Positions 25,581 to 32,248 of a DNA stretch of 32,248 bases are shown here, piece after piece. The DNA comes from Roseomonas sp. 18066 (GTDB taxonomy: Bacteria; Pseudomonadota; Alphaproteobacteria; Acetobacterales; Acetobacteraceae), in the NCBI RefSeq assembly GCF_902706185.1, contig NZ_CACSJM010000066.1, positions 1 to 32,248 of the forward strand, given 5' to 3'. Every line of letters starts with the position of its first letter. Position 1 is the stretch's first letter. Made by a program: the position numbers and the translations under genes. A model generated the notes under the pieces. The model searched no databases, was not told the DNA's origin, and worked only from the letters and a program-made list of their open reading frames with translations.

Positions 25581-26210
25581 TCAGAAGTAGTCGGGGAGGT
25601 CGCGCAGCTTCGGCTGGCGGGAATCCTTGTCGGAGAGGACCGGGCCGCCCTCGGGCAGGGTCCAGGCGATGCCGACATCGGGGTCGTCCCAGGCCAGGCC
25701 CTTGTCGCAGGCCGGCGCGTAATAGCCGCTGACCTTGTAGGCGACGGCGCAATCCGGCTCGAGGGTGCAGAAGCCATGCGCGAAGCCGACCGGGACATAG
25801 AGCTGGTTGCCGGCCTCGGCCGAGAGCTCGACGGCGACATACTGGCCATAGGTGGGCGAGGCGCGGCGCAGGTCGACGGCGACATCCAGCACCCGGCCGG
25901 CCAGCGCGCGGACCAGCTTGGCCTGCGGCTCGGGCTGCGACTGGAAATGCAGGCCGCGCAGCGTGCCGGCCGGCTGCGAGACCGAGAAATTATCCTGCAC
26001 GAAGTCGATCTCCAGGCCGCAGGCGGCGAAATCGCGCGCGCTGTAGGTCTCGGAGAAGACGCCGCGGGCATCGCCGAAGCGACGGGTCTCGACCAGGATC
26101 GGGCCGTCCATCGTGAAGCTGGCCAGGGTGAAATTGCGCGAGCTGCGCACCTCGCGCAACTCGCCCTGCCGAATGGCGGCCAGGGCACGATCGGACAAAG
26201 CGGACGACAT
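25581..26210 (-). CDS. rmlC: dTDP-4-dehydrorhamnose 3,5-epimerase
   Basis: 209 aa from the ATG at 26210, with AAGGGG about 6 bases upstream. The cupin-fold epimerase converts dTDP-4-keto-6-deoxy-glucose to the L-rhamno form. Family signatures are RRFGDARGVFSETY (about 43-56), QDNFSVSQPAGTLRGLHFQ with the likely catalytic His88, PVGFAHGFCTLEPD (140-153) and WDDPDVGIAW (174-183). The ~30 residues before the usual family start (VETRRFGDARG) form an extension of unknown purpose; an internal ATG at residue 34 would give the standard length. It is the first gene of the rml-ugd-GT operon. Also known as rfbC. Confidence 0.94.
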   Translation of the reverse strand: MSSALSDRALAAIRQGELREVRSSRNFTLASFTMDGPILVETRRFGDARGVFSETYSARDFAACGLEIDFVQDNFSVSQPAGTLRGLHFQSQPEPQAKLVRALAGRVLDVAVDLRRASPTYGQYVAVELSAEAGNQLYVPVGFAHGFCTLEPDCAVAYKVSGYYAPACDKGLAWDDPDVGIAWTLPEGGPVLSDKDSRQPKLRDLPDYF

Positions 26211-26492
26211 GAAGGGGCCCTTAAGCTCGATTGCTGCAATGCAGCACAACACTGCGCTGCAAATCAATTGCCTAGCATATGATTTTCACGCGCACGACCC
26301 GAGCGTCGGGCCAAAACTGGACTTTCCGTTAAGCATTGAGTTCTCGTTAGGATTTACCCCGGCGCGTCGCAATTGGCAAAGCCCTCTCTCATTCTTCACG
26401 GGATTGCTCACGAATTCGCGAGTTCGCCTGTTTGGTTTGCGCGGCGCGCAAAGCCATGGCGCCGTGGCCTGACCGGCCGCTATGCTTTCGAG
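26211..26492. promoter_or_regulatory. Divergent promoter region upstream of rmlC, with palindrome
   Basis: This is an A/T-richer stretch between the leftward rhamnose operon and the rightward membrane-protein gene. TGCTGC (26232-26237) and GCAGCA (26241-26246) form an inverted repeat around AAT just upstream of the rmlC ribosome-binding site, and a related GCGCTGCAAA half-site follows at 26254. This may be an operator for the sugar operon. Promoter hexamers are not clear. Confidence 0.4.
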
Positions 26493-27047
26493 ATGGCAAT
26501 GACCCAGGACCAGGGCCGCTTCACCCGCCAGCCGGTGGCAGGGGGCCTGCGCATCATCGTCCATCCGGCGCGGCCGGCACCGGCCTTCCTGGCGGCGGCA
26601 GGCCTGCTTGGCCTGCTCTTCGGCCTGCCGGCCATTGCCGTGCTGATCGATCCCGGCCGGCATGACCCGGTCGGGCTGGCCTCGGCGCTGGCAGGGTTTT
26701 CCGTGGTGGCGATGGCCGCGCTGGCCTGGCGGCGGGCGCGGCGGGGGCGGGGGCCGCGGCCCTTGCTGCTCGATGCGGCGGGGCTGACCCTGCCGGAGCG
26801 CCACCTGCCCTGGGCCGAGCTGCGCGCGCTGACCTTGCGGCAGCCCGGGCCCGGACTGCAGGCGGCGACCACCGCGGGCCTGCATGTCCTGGCCGCCCGC
26901 ATCGCCGCCCGCCAGCACGCGGCCGAGACCGCGCTGCTGGCCGAGACCACCGGCGAGGGCGCGCCGCTGCTGGTCGCCGGCGGGTTGGGGCCGGCCGTCG
27001 CGGCGGCCTTGCGCGACGCAGTCCTGGCCGCCCGCCCGGCTCAGTAG
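26493..27047 (+). CDS. Small membrane protein of unknown function
   Basis: 184 aa from the ATG at 26493 (a second ATG lies two codons on). Two hydrophobic segments are clear: PAFLAAAGLLGLLFGLPAIA (about 30-49) and a second about 60-85 (LAGFSVVAMAALAW), followed by an Arg-rich cytoplasmic turn (RRARRGRGPRP). A soluble Ala-rich C-terminal part follows (LPWAELRALTL ... LHVLAARIAARQHA). I do not recognise a named family; the layout resembles small two-helix proteins with a PH-like tail, but this is a guess. Its stop overlaps the end of the convergent flgH gene by 7 bases. An upstream in-frame ATG at 26373 adds unconserved-looking sequence and was not used. Confidence 0.65.
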   Translation: MAMTQDQGRFTRQPVAGGLRIIVHPARPAPAFLAAAGLLGLLFGLPAIAVLIDPGRHDPVGLASALAGFSVVAMAALAWRRARRGRGPRPLLLDAAGLTLPERHLPWAELRALTLRQPGPGLQAATTAGLHVLAARIAARQHAAETALLAETTGEGAPLLVAGGLGPAVAAALRDAVLAARPAQ

Positions 27048-27799
27048 GGCAGCACGCGCTCCATGATCTGCTGGCCCCAGCGCGGCCGCTGCAGGTCGCT
27101 GGAGACGCCGCGGCCGCCATAGGCGATGCGCGCCTCGGCGATCTTCTCCGAGGCGATGCGGTTGTTGGGGCGGATATCCTCCGGCCGGATCAGCCCGCGC
27201 AGCTGCAGCTCGCGCAGCTCGTTGTTGACGCGGATCTCCTGCGAGCCGGCGATCTCCAGGTTGCCGCTGGGCAGCACGCGGACCACGGTCGCCGCCAGCT
27301 GCAGCCGGATCTTCTCGTTGCGGCGGATCTTGCCGGTGCCGTCGGAGGTGCTGTCGCCGCCGAGGCTGACCGCCGGCGCGGTCTGCCCGCCGAAGATGCG
27401 GCCGAAGATGCCCTGCAGCCCGAAGAGGAAGGGCATGTTCAGCGTCTGCTCGGCCTTGTGCTCCAGCTCGGTCTTGTTGTCGAACTGGGCGCTGTCGTCG
27501 ATCTCGATCTCGACGGTCAGCAGGTCGCCGACGACGCGGGCGCGCTGGTCGCGGAAGAAGCTGCGCGAGCCGGCGCGCCACAGCGAGCCCTGCAGCGTCG
27601 GCCCGGTGCCGGCCAGCCGCGGGCGGTTCGACACCTCGATCGGCGTGTCGCCCTCGGCGATCGGCGGGATGCTCTCGATGGCGCCGGGGGCCGAGATCGG
27701 CGGCGGCTTCTGCAGGTGGCCGAAGCTGTCGCAGCCGGCGAGGCCGAGGCCGGCCAGGGCCAGCCCCAGGGGCGCCAGCGGGCGGGCGCGCCGCGTCAT
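27041..27799 (-). CDS. flgH: Flagellar L-ring lipoprotein FlgH
   Basis: 252 aa. Forms the outer-membrane L ring around the flagellar rod. A lipoprotein signal peptide ends in LAGC, giving lipidated Cys23. Typical FlgH motifs are GSLWRAGSRSFFRDQRARVV (about 71-90), VGDLLTVEIEIDDSAQFDNK, and GNLEIAGSQEIRVNNELREL with LRGLIRPEDIRPNNRI near the C-terminus. The ATG overlaps the flgA stop (ATGA). It is the last gene of the minus-strand rod operon in view and ends against a convergent gene, so flgI must be elsewhere. Confidence 0.96.
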   Translation of the reverse strand: MTRRARPLAPLGLALAGLGLAGCDSFGHLQKPPPISAPGAIESIPPIAEGDTPIEVSNRPRLAGTGPTLQGSLWRAGSRSFFRDQRARVVGDLLTVEIEIDDSAQFDNKTELEHKAEQTLNMPFLFGLQGIFGRIFGGQTAPAVSLGGDSTSDGTGKIRRNEKIRLQLAATVVRVLPSGNLEIAGSQEIRVNNELRELQLRGLIRPEDIRPNNRIASEKIAEARIAYGGRGVSSDLQRPRWGQQIMERVLPY

Positions 27800-28260
27800 G
27801 GCGCGCCCCCGCGCACCTCGGCGGTGCCGAGAGCCACCACCTGGGCGCGGATGGTGCGGCCGCTGCGCGGGTTGTGGACGCGGATCTCCTCGCCCAGCGC
27901 CCCGGATTCCATGGCGCGCCCCTCCATCTCCAGGGTGACGCCGGCGCGCTTCCAGAAGACGCGGATCATCTGGGTGGAGCGCACCACGGAAGGCTCGCCG
28001 ACATCGCGCTCGGTCAGCACGGCGGTCGCGCGCACCCGGCGCTTGACCTCGAGCCCCACCAGGTTGCGGGCGGCCTCGATCAGCCCGGGCATCGGCCGGC
28101 GCGGCGCCATCGCCTCGATATCCTGGCTGGTCAGGATGTCGCCGGGGCTCAGCGTCCGCGCCGCGTGCCAGACCTCGGCGGCCGCGGCCGGCAGGGCCGC
28201 CAGCAGCAGCAGCGACAGCGCGAGCAGCGGGGGCAGGGGAGAGAGCATCGGCTGCCTCAC
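27796..28260 (-). CDS. flgA: Flagellar P-ring assembly chaperone FlgA
   Basis: 154 aa, GTG start inside the flgG stop (GTGA). Periplasmic chaperone for P-ring (FlgI) assembly. A Sec signal peptide is seen (LLALSLLLLAALPAAAA, about residues 12-28). An SAF domain follows (ARTLSPGDILTSQDIEAM, LVGLEVKRRVRATAVLTERD) and then the FlgA C-terminal beta part (GALGEEIRVHNPRSGRTIRA), which is the strongest family signature. It is shorter than the enterobacterial protein (about 220 aa), as is usual in alphaproteobacteria. An internal ATG at codon 5 is an alternative start. Confidence 0.94.
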   Translation of the reverse strand: MRQPMLSPLPPLLALSLLLLAALPAAAAEVWHAARTLSPGDILTSQDIEAMAPRRPMPGLIEAARNLVGLEVKRRVRATAVLTERDVGEPSVVRSTQMIRVFWKRAGVTLEMEGRAMESGALGEEIRVHNPRSGRTIRAQVVALGTAEVRGGAP

Positions 28261-29039
28261 CGCACGTTGTTGGTGGTCTGCAGCATCTGGTCGGTCGCCT
28301 CGATGACCTTGGAGTTCATCTCGTAGGCGCGCTGGGCGGCGATCAGCTGGGTGATCTCCTGCACCACGTTCACGTTGGAGGCCTCGAGGTAGTACTGGCG
28401 GACCTTGGCGTAGCCGGGGTCGGTCGGCAGGCCCTGGTTCGGCTGGCCGGAGGCCTCGGTCTCCAGGAACTTGTTGCCGCCGATCGCCTCGAGCCCGGCC
28501 TCGTTGGGGAAGGTGAAGAGCTCCAGCCTGCCGACATTCTGCTGCTGGCCATTGGCCTGGGTGACCAGCACCTCGCCGGCCTGGTTGATGGTGACGTCGC
28601 GCACCTCGATCGGGATATTGATCGCCGGCTGCACCGGATAGCCGTCGCTGGTGACGATCTGGCCCTGGTTCGACAGCTTGAAGGTGCCGTCGCGGGTATA
28701 GGCGACGGTGCCGTCCGGCAGGTTGATGCCGAAATAGCCGCGGCCCTCCAGCGCCACGTCATAGACATTGCCGGTCTCCTGCAGCGTGCCCTGCAGGGTG
28801 ATGCGGTTGATCGCCGAGCTGCGCACGCCGAGGCCCACCTGGGTGCCCACCGGCAGCAGCGTCCCGGCCTCGGAGGAGGAGGAGCCGACGCGCTCGGAGC
28901 TCTGGTAGAGCAGGTCCTGGAACTCCGCCTTGCGCCGGGTGAAGGCGGTGGTGGAGACGTTGGCGATATTGTGGGCGATGACCTCGACATTGGTCTGCTG
29001 GGCCTGCATGCCGGTGGCCGCGATGTTCATGGCGCGCAT
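28257..29039 (-). CDS. flgG: Flagellar distal rod protein FlgG
   Basis: 260 aa. Builds the distal rod of the flagellar basal body; exported by the flagellar type III system, so it has no Sec signal. The N-terminal rod signature is NIAATGMQAQQTNVEVIAHN followed by IANVSTTAFTRRKAEFQDLL. The specific FlgG loop (YQSSERVGSSSSEAGTLLPV) is present, and the C-terminal helix ends EMNSKVIEATDQMLQTTNNV. Length is normal. It lies 67 bases after flgF. Confidence 0.97.
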   Translation of the reverse strand: MRAMNIAATGMQAQQTNVEVIAHNIANVSTTAFTRRKAEFQDLLYQSSERVGSSSSEAGTLLPVGTQVGLGVRSSAINRITLQGTLQETGNVYDVALEGRGYFGINLPDGTVAYTRDGTFKLSNQGQIVTSDGYPVQPAINIPIEVRDVTINQAGEVLVTQANGQQQNVGRLELFTFPNEAGLEAIGGNKFLETEASGQPNQGLPTDPGYAKVRQYYLEASNVNVVQEITQLIAAQRAYEMNSKVIEATDQMLQTTNNVR

Positions 29040-29106
29040 CGTTTTTCGCTTCCCTTGGCCGGCGCCGGGGCGCCGCTGGCCTCGATTCAGGTGGGGGGAG
29101 GGGCGG

Positions 29107-29865
29107 TCAGTTCGGCCGGCCCAGCATCTCGATCATCCGCCGCGTCCGCTGGTCGTCATCGGCGATGACCCGCTGCATGTTCTCGTAGGCGCGCTGCACC
29201 AGGGTCAGGTTGGCCAGCTCCTGCACCGGCTGGATGCTCGACGCCTCCAGCGCGCCCTGCACCATCCGCGTCCGCACCCCCGGCTGGGTCGGGTCGACCG
29301 GCTGCACCTGGTTGGCGGGGATGTCCATCAGCCCGTCGCCGGCCTTGCGCACGCCGCGCAGGTCGCTGGCGGTGAACAGGCCAATGCGGCCGACCTGCTC
29401 GACCCGGCCCTCGACGGTGGCCAGCACATTGCCGTCGGCGCGGATCTCGAGGGCGGTGAAGCGCTCGGGCAGCAGGATGCGGCCGCCCTCGCCGGCGACG
29501 GCGCGGCCGCTGCTGTCGACCAGCGCGCCATCGGCGCCGAGCTTGAAGCGCCCGTCGCGGCTGTAGCCGCGCCCGGCATTGCCCGGCCGCTCGACGGCGA
29601 AGAAGCCGGCGCCGTCGATCGCCAGGTCCAGCGGATTGCCGGTGGCCCCGATCTCGCCCTGGCGGCTGTCGATATAGGTGGCGCGGTCCTGCACGAAGGC
29701 GATCTCGCGCCCCGGCACGGCGAGCCGGTTCACATGGCTCTGGAACAGCGTGCGGTCGCCGCGATAGCCGGTGCTGGTGGCGTTCGCCAGGTTGTTGGCC
29801 ACCACCTCCATCTGCTGGCGCAGCGCCATCTGGCCGGAGAGGCTGATGATGCTCGGACTGTCCAT
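29107..29865 (-). CDS. flgF: Flagellar proximal rod protein FlgF
   Basis: 252 aa. Proximal rod subunit. The N-terminal rod motif is LSGQMALRQQMEVVANNLAN with ATSTGYRGDRTLF. The core has GNPLDLAIDGAGFFAVERPG and GYSRDGRFKLGADGALVDSS, and the C-terminus EASSIQPVQELANLTLVQRA. GGAGG lies 10 bases before the ATG, inside the end of the upstream TPR-like gene, so the two are coupled. Distinguished from FlgG by its shorter N-terminal loop and by its order before flgG. Confidence 0.95.
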   Translation of the reverse strand: MDSPSIISLSGQMALRQQMEVVANNLANATSTGYRGDRTLFQSHVNRLAVPGREIAFVQDRATYIDSRQGEIGATGNPLDLAIDGAGFFAVERPGNAGRGYSRDGRFKLGADGALVDSSGRAVAGEGGRILLPERFTALEIRADGNVLATVEGRVEQVGRIGLFTASDLRGVRKAGDGLMDIPANQVQPVDPTQPGVRTRMVQGALEASSIQPVQELANLTLVQRAYENMQRVIADDDQRTRRMIEMLGRPN

Positions 29866-29868
29866 GCT

Positions 29869-32248
29869 TCAATTCCTCCCGGGGGGCGCCGCGGCGGTGG
29901 CCGGCGGCGCGGGCAGCACCTGCTCGATCTGGCGGCTGCGGTTGATCGCCTGGCGCGCCGCGGCGACGCCGCGCGGCGCCGGGGGTGCTGCCTCCGACAG
30001 CCGCAGCAGGGCGGCGGCGCTGCTCTCCGGCGCCAGCAGCTCGCCGGGCAGGGCGACGCGCTGGCGGGCGAGGGCGGCGGCGCTGGCCAGCCGCGCCGTC
30101 GCCTCCGACCGGGTCGCGGGGTCGAGCGCGGGCTCACGCAGCAGCTCGGCATAGGCGGTCGCCGCCTCGCCCCAGCCCTGGCCCTGGAACAGCAGCGCGG
30201 CGCGCGCCTGGCGATCGGCAAGCTCGTCCAGCCCGGCCAGCGCCTGCGCCCCCTCCAGCGGCTTGCCCAGCCGCGACAGGGCCAGCGCCGCGATGCGCCG
30301 GGCGGCGGCCGATTCCGGCAAAGGCTGCAGCAGCGCCATGGCGCGCAGCGGGTCGCCCTGCTCGGCCAGCGCCTCGGCGCGGGCCTGCAGCAGCGCGCCG
30401 TCGGGCTGGGCGATGGTGGCGGCGGCGAGCTGCCGGCTGGCCTCCAGCGCCGCATCCGGCAGGCCCTGGTCCAGCATCAGCCGCGCGGCGCCCAGGCGGA
30501 TGTCGTCGCCGCGCTCGCCGGGCGTCGCATAGCCCTCGTATTGCCAGTAGAGCGCCAGCCGCTCGCCGGCCGGCGGCAGGGTCAGGCCGCGTGCATCGAC
30601 CAGCAGCAGCCGCAGCGCCTGCGCCGCCAGCCGGGCGGCGCGGCTTTCCATGCTGGGCCGGGCCGAGGCCTGGCTGGCCTCGTCGGCGACGCGCAGCGCA
30701 GCGCCCAGATCGCCGCGCTCCAGCAGGCGCTGGGCGTAGAGGATGGCGGATTCCTCGCCCAGCGGGTCGTGCCGGTAGGTGCGGGCGAAGTCGATCAGCT
30801 CCTGCTCGGCGCGCTGCCCCTCGGCGTCGTGCCGCGTCAGGTTCAGCGCGGCCAGCCGCGCCCGGGCATAGAGCGCGGCGACGCTGCGGCCGCGCGCGGC
30901 GCGGTCCAGATACATCATCTCGTCGGCGCGGTTGCCCTCCAGCCGGGCCTGGCGCGACAGCAGCCAGTTGCGCACCACCTGCTGGTCGGGGCGCAGCTCG
31001 GTCATGGTGCGGACAGCCGCCACCAGCACGCGCAGCGTCTCGACATCCTCCTCCACCGCATCCGACAGGACATGGGCGAAGGCCAGCCGCAGGTCGGGCG
31101 GGATGTCGCGCAGCAAGGCACGGATCTGCGGCGCCTGGCGGGCCAGCGCCGGCGCGTCGCCGGTCAGCGCCGCCGCCAGGCCGCGCCACAGCGGCAGGTC
31201 GGGGCGGGCGCAGTCGGCGGCCTCGGCCAGCAGGGCTGAATTCGGGTCGATGCGCTGCCGCGCCAGGATGCGGGCGATGTCGCGGGCGCGTTCCAGCCGG
31301 GCGCGCAGCTCCGGCGGCGCGCTTTCGGCGACCGGGGCGGACAGCACGTCCAGCGCCTCCCGCGGCATTTCATGGATGGCGTGGAACTCGGCCAGCGCCG
31401 CCATCTCGGCCAGGCCCTGGTCGGACAGCGCCAGGGCGCCGCGCCGCGCCACCAGCTCGTCCAGATAGGGCTGCCGCCCGGCCCAGTCGCGGAAGCTGAA
31501 GGGCGGGTTCAGGCAGGGCGGCTTCGGCGCCGCCTCGGCGCCCGGGCCGAAGCGCGGATTGGGCAGCGGCTGGCCCGTCGCCGCGGCCGGCGGCGTGGCG
31601 CTGTTCTGGCCGGAGCCGCCCGGAGCGTTGCCGCCACCCTGGCCCGCCCCCTGGCTTGACCCCTGGCCCGGCGGCCGCGGCATCGGCGCCGCGTTCAGCA
31701 GGTTCAGCTTCCCCAGGATGCTCTCGCGCAGGCCGGTCAGGTCCTCGGCGGCGGGGGGCTCGGCATGGCCACGGCGGCCGCGGGGCGGCGTCGCCGCGGC
31801 AGGCGGCGCGGCGGATGGCGCGGCGTTGGCCTCGCGCGGCGGGACAGCGCCGGCCGGGGCTTGGCGGGCCGGGCCCCGGCGCAGGTCGACATACAGAAGG
31901 CCGCCGGTGCTGCCGAGCTCGGCGGCGCAATCGGCGCAGCTCGGCCGCAGCAGCAGCACCGTCTCCTCGCCTTCCTGGCGGATCTCGGCGCCGGTCAGCT
32001 CGCGCAGCCGGCGCAGGCCGGACAGGTCGAGCTGCAGCCGGCCCTGCAGCCGCAGCTCCTGCCCCGCCGGGGTGGCGCGCAGGCTGTGCGGCGGGATGCT
32101 GCCGAGGTCGAGCACCACCCGGCCGCGATCGGCGTGCTGGCCGCTGCGCACCCGCACGCTGCGCCCGGCCGCGGGCGGCGCGGGGGCGGCCAGGGCGGTG
32201 GCCGTCGGCGCCAACGGCGCCGGGGCCGCAGGCGCCGCGGCGGTGGGG
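29869..32248 (-). CDS. Long AMIN-like/helical-repeat protein, 5' end beyond window
   Basis: At least 793 codons. The frame is open to the right edge, so the true start is outside; the in-frame TTG at 32214 is unconvincing. Residues near the N-terminal end of what is visible (VRVRSGQHADRGRVVLDLG, LRLQGRLQLDLSGL) resemble an AMIN-type beta domain that in other proteins binds peptidoglycan. A Pro/Gly/Ala-rich linker follows (about 31560-31860). The rest (29870-31500) is almost all short helical pairs with TPR character (ALYARARLAALNLTRHDAEG, LLERGDLGAALRVADEASQA). It ends 3 bases before flgF and supplies its Shine-Dalgarno, so it belongs to the flagellar operon. A periplasmic role in motor or rod assembly is plausible but not shown. 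Confidence 0.65.
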   Translation of the reverse strand, partial: PTAAAPAAPAPLAPTATALAAPAPPAAGRSVRVRSGQHADRGRVVLDLGSIPPHSLRATPAGQELRLQGRLQLDLSGLRRLRELTGAEIRQEGEETVLLLRPSCADCAAELGSTGGLLYVDLRRGPARQAPAGAVPPREANAAPSAAPPAAATPPRGRRGHAEPPAAEDLTGLRESILGKLNLLNAAPMPRPPGQGSSQGAGQGGGNAPGGSGQNSATPPAAATGQPLPNPRFGPGAEAAPKPPCLNPPFSFRDWAGRQPYLDELVARRGALALSDQGLAEMAALAEFHAIHEMPREALDVLSAPVAESAPPELRARLERARDIARILARQRIDPNSALLAEAADCARPDLPLWRGLAAALTGDAPALARQAPQIRALLRDIPPDLRLAFAHVLSDAVEEDVETLRVLVAAVRTMTELRPDQQVVRNWLLSRQARLEGNRADEMMYLDRAARGRSVAALYARARLAALNLTRHDAEGQRAEQELIDFARTYRHDPLGEESAILYAQRLLERGDLGAALRVADEASQASARPSMESRAARLAAQALRLLLVDARGLTLPPAGERLALYWQYEGYATPGERGDDIRLGAARLMLDQGLPDAALEASRQLAAATIAQPDGALLQARAEALAEQGDPLRAMALLQPLPESAAARRIAALALSRLGKPLEGAQALAGLDELADRQARAALLFQGQGWGEAATAYAELLREPALDPATRSEATARLASAAALARQRVALPGELLAPESSAAALLRLSEAAPPAPRGVAAARQAINRSRQIEQVLPAPPATAAAPPGRN

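Overview
The window is GC-rich, densely packed DNA from what looks like an alphaproteobacterium of the Rhodospirillales/Acetobacteraceae (Roseomonas-like) type. This is inferred from codon bias, the flgF-flgG-flgA-flgH gene order and the style of the glycosyltransferases. No rRNA or tRNA gene was seen to confirm it. The whole right part (10.7-32.2 kb) is surface biology, and nearly all of it is read from the minus strand.

Region 1 (1-9.3 kb) is the accessory part. A ccdA-ccdB-NYN cassette (CcdA-type antitoxin, CcdB-type toxin, small NYN/PIN-like nuclease) is intact at 8.07-9.29 kb. A second copy in direct orientation lies at 1-676. There ccdB and the NYN gene are wrecked by deletions, but ccdA is an intact frame with one amino-acid change. 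The broken copy runs into the 3' remnant of an IS5-type transposase. Between the two cassettes lies one giant minus-strand gene (1073-7675, about 2200 aa). It encodes a secreted RTX (Ca-binding nonapeptide repeat) protein with long tandem modules and an embedded pectate-lyase-like beta-helix region. No type I secretion genes are in view.

Region 2 (9.3-10.7 kb) holds an SRPBCC-fold protein gene divergent from a LysR-type regulator gene, closed by a GC-rich hairpin.

Region 3 (10.7-26.2 kb) is a surface-polysaccharide or glycan locus. It has two tightly coupled glycosyltransferase genes (a 1285-aa multidomain GT2 protein and a 512-aa CgeB-like GT), a divergent 364-aa protein of unknown function, a 1173-aa GT2-GT4 fusion, UDP-glucose dehydrogenase, and a complete dTDP-L-rhamnose set in the order rmlC-rmlB-rmlD-rmlA. 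The rmlB-rmlD-rmlA-ugd genes overlap by 1-4 bases. They would supply dTDP-rhamnose and UDP-glucuronate to the glycosyltransferases. All three large transferases carry N-terminal beta-rich 'GWA/GWL' modules. A composite palindromic element separates the unknown gene from the GT2-GT4 gene.

Region 4 (26.2-32.2 kb) contains a small membrane protein gene, then the flagellar rod/L-ring genes flgF-flgG-flgA-flgH on the minus strand. These are preceded by a long AMIN-like/helical-repeat protein that runs off the right edge and is probably co-transcribed with them. FlgI is not in the window.
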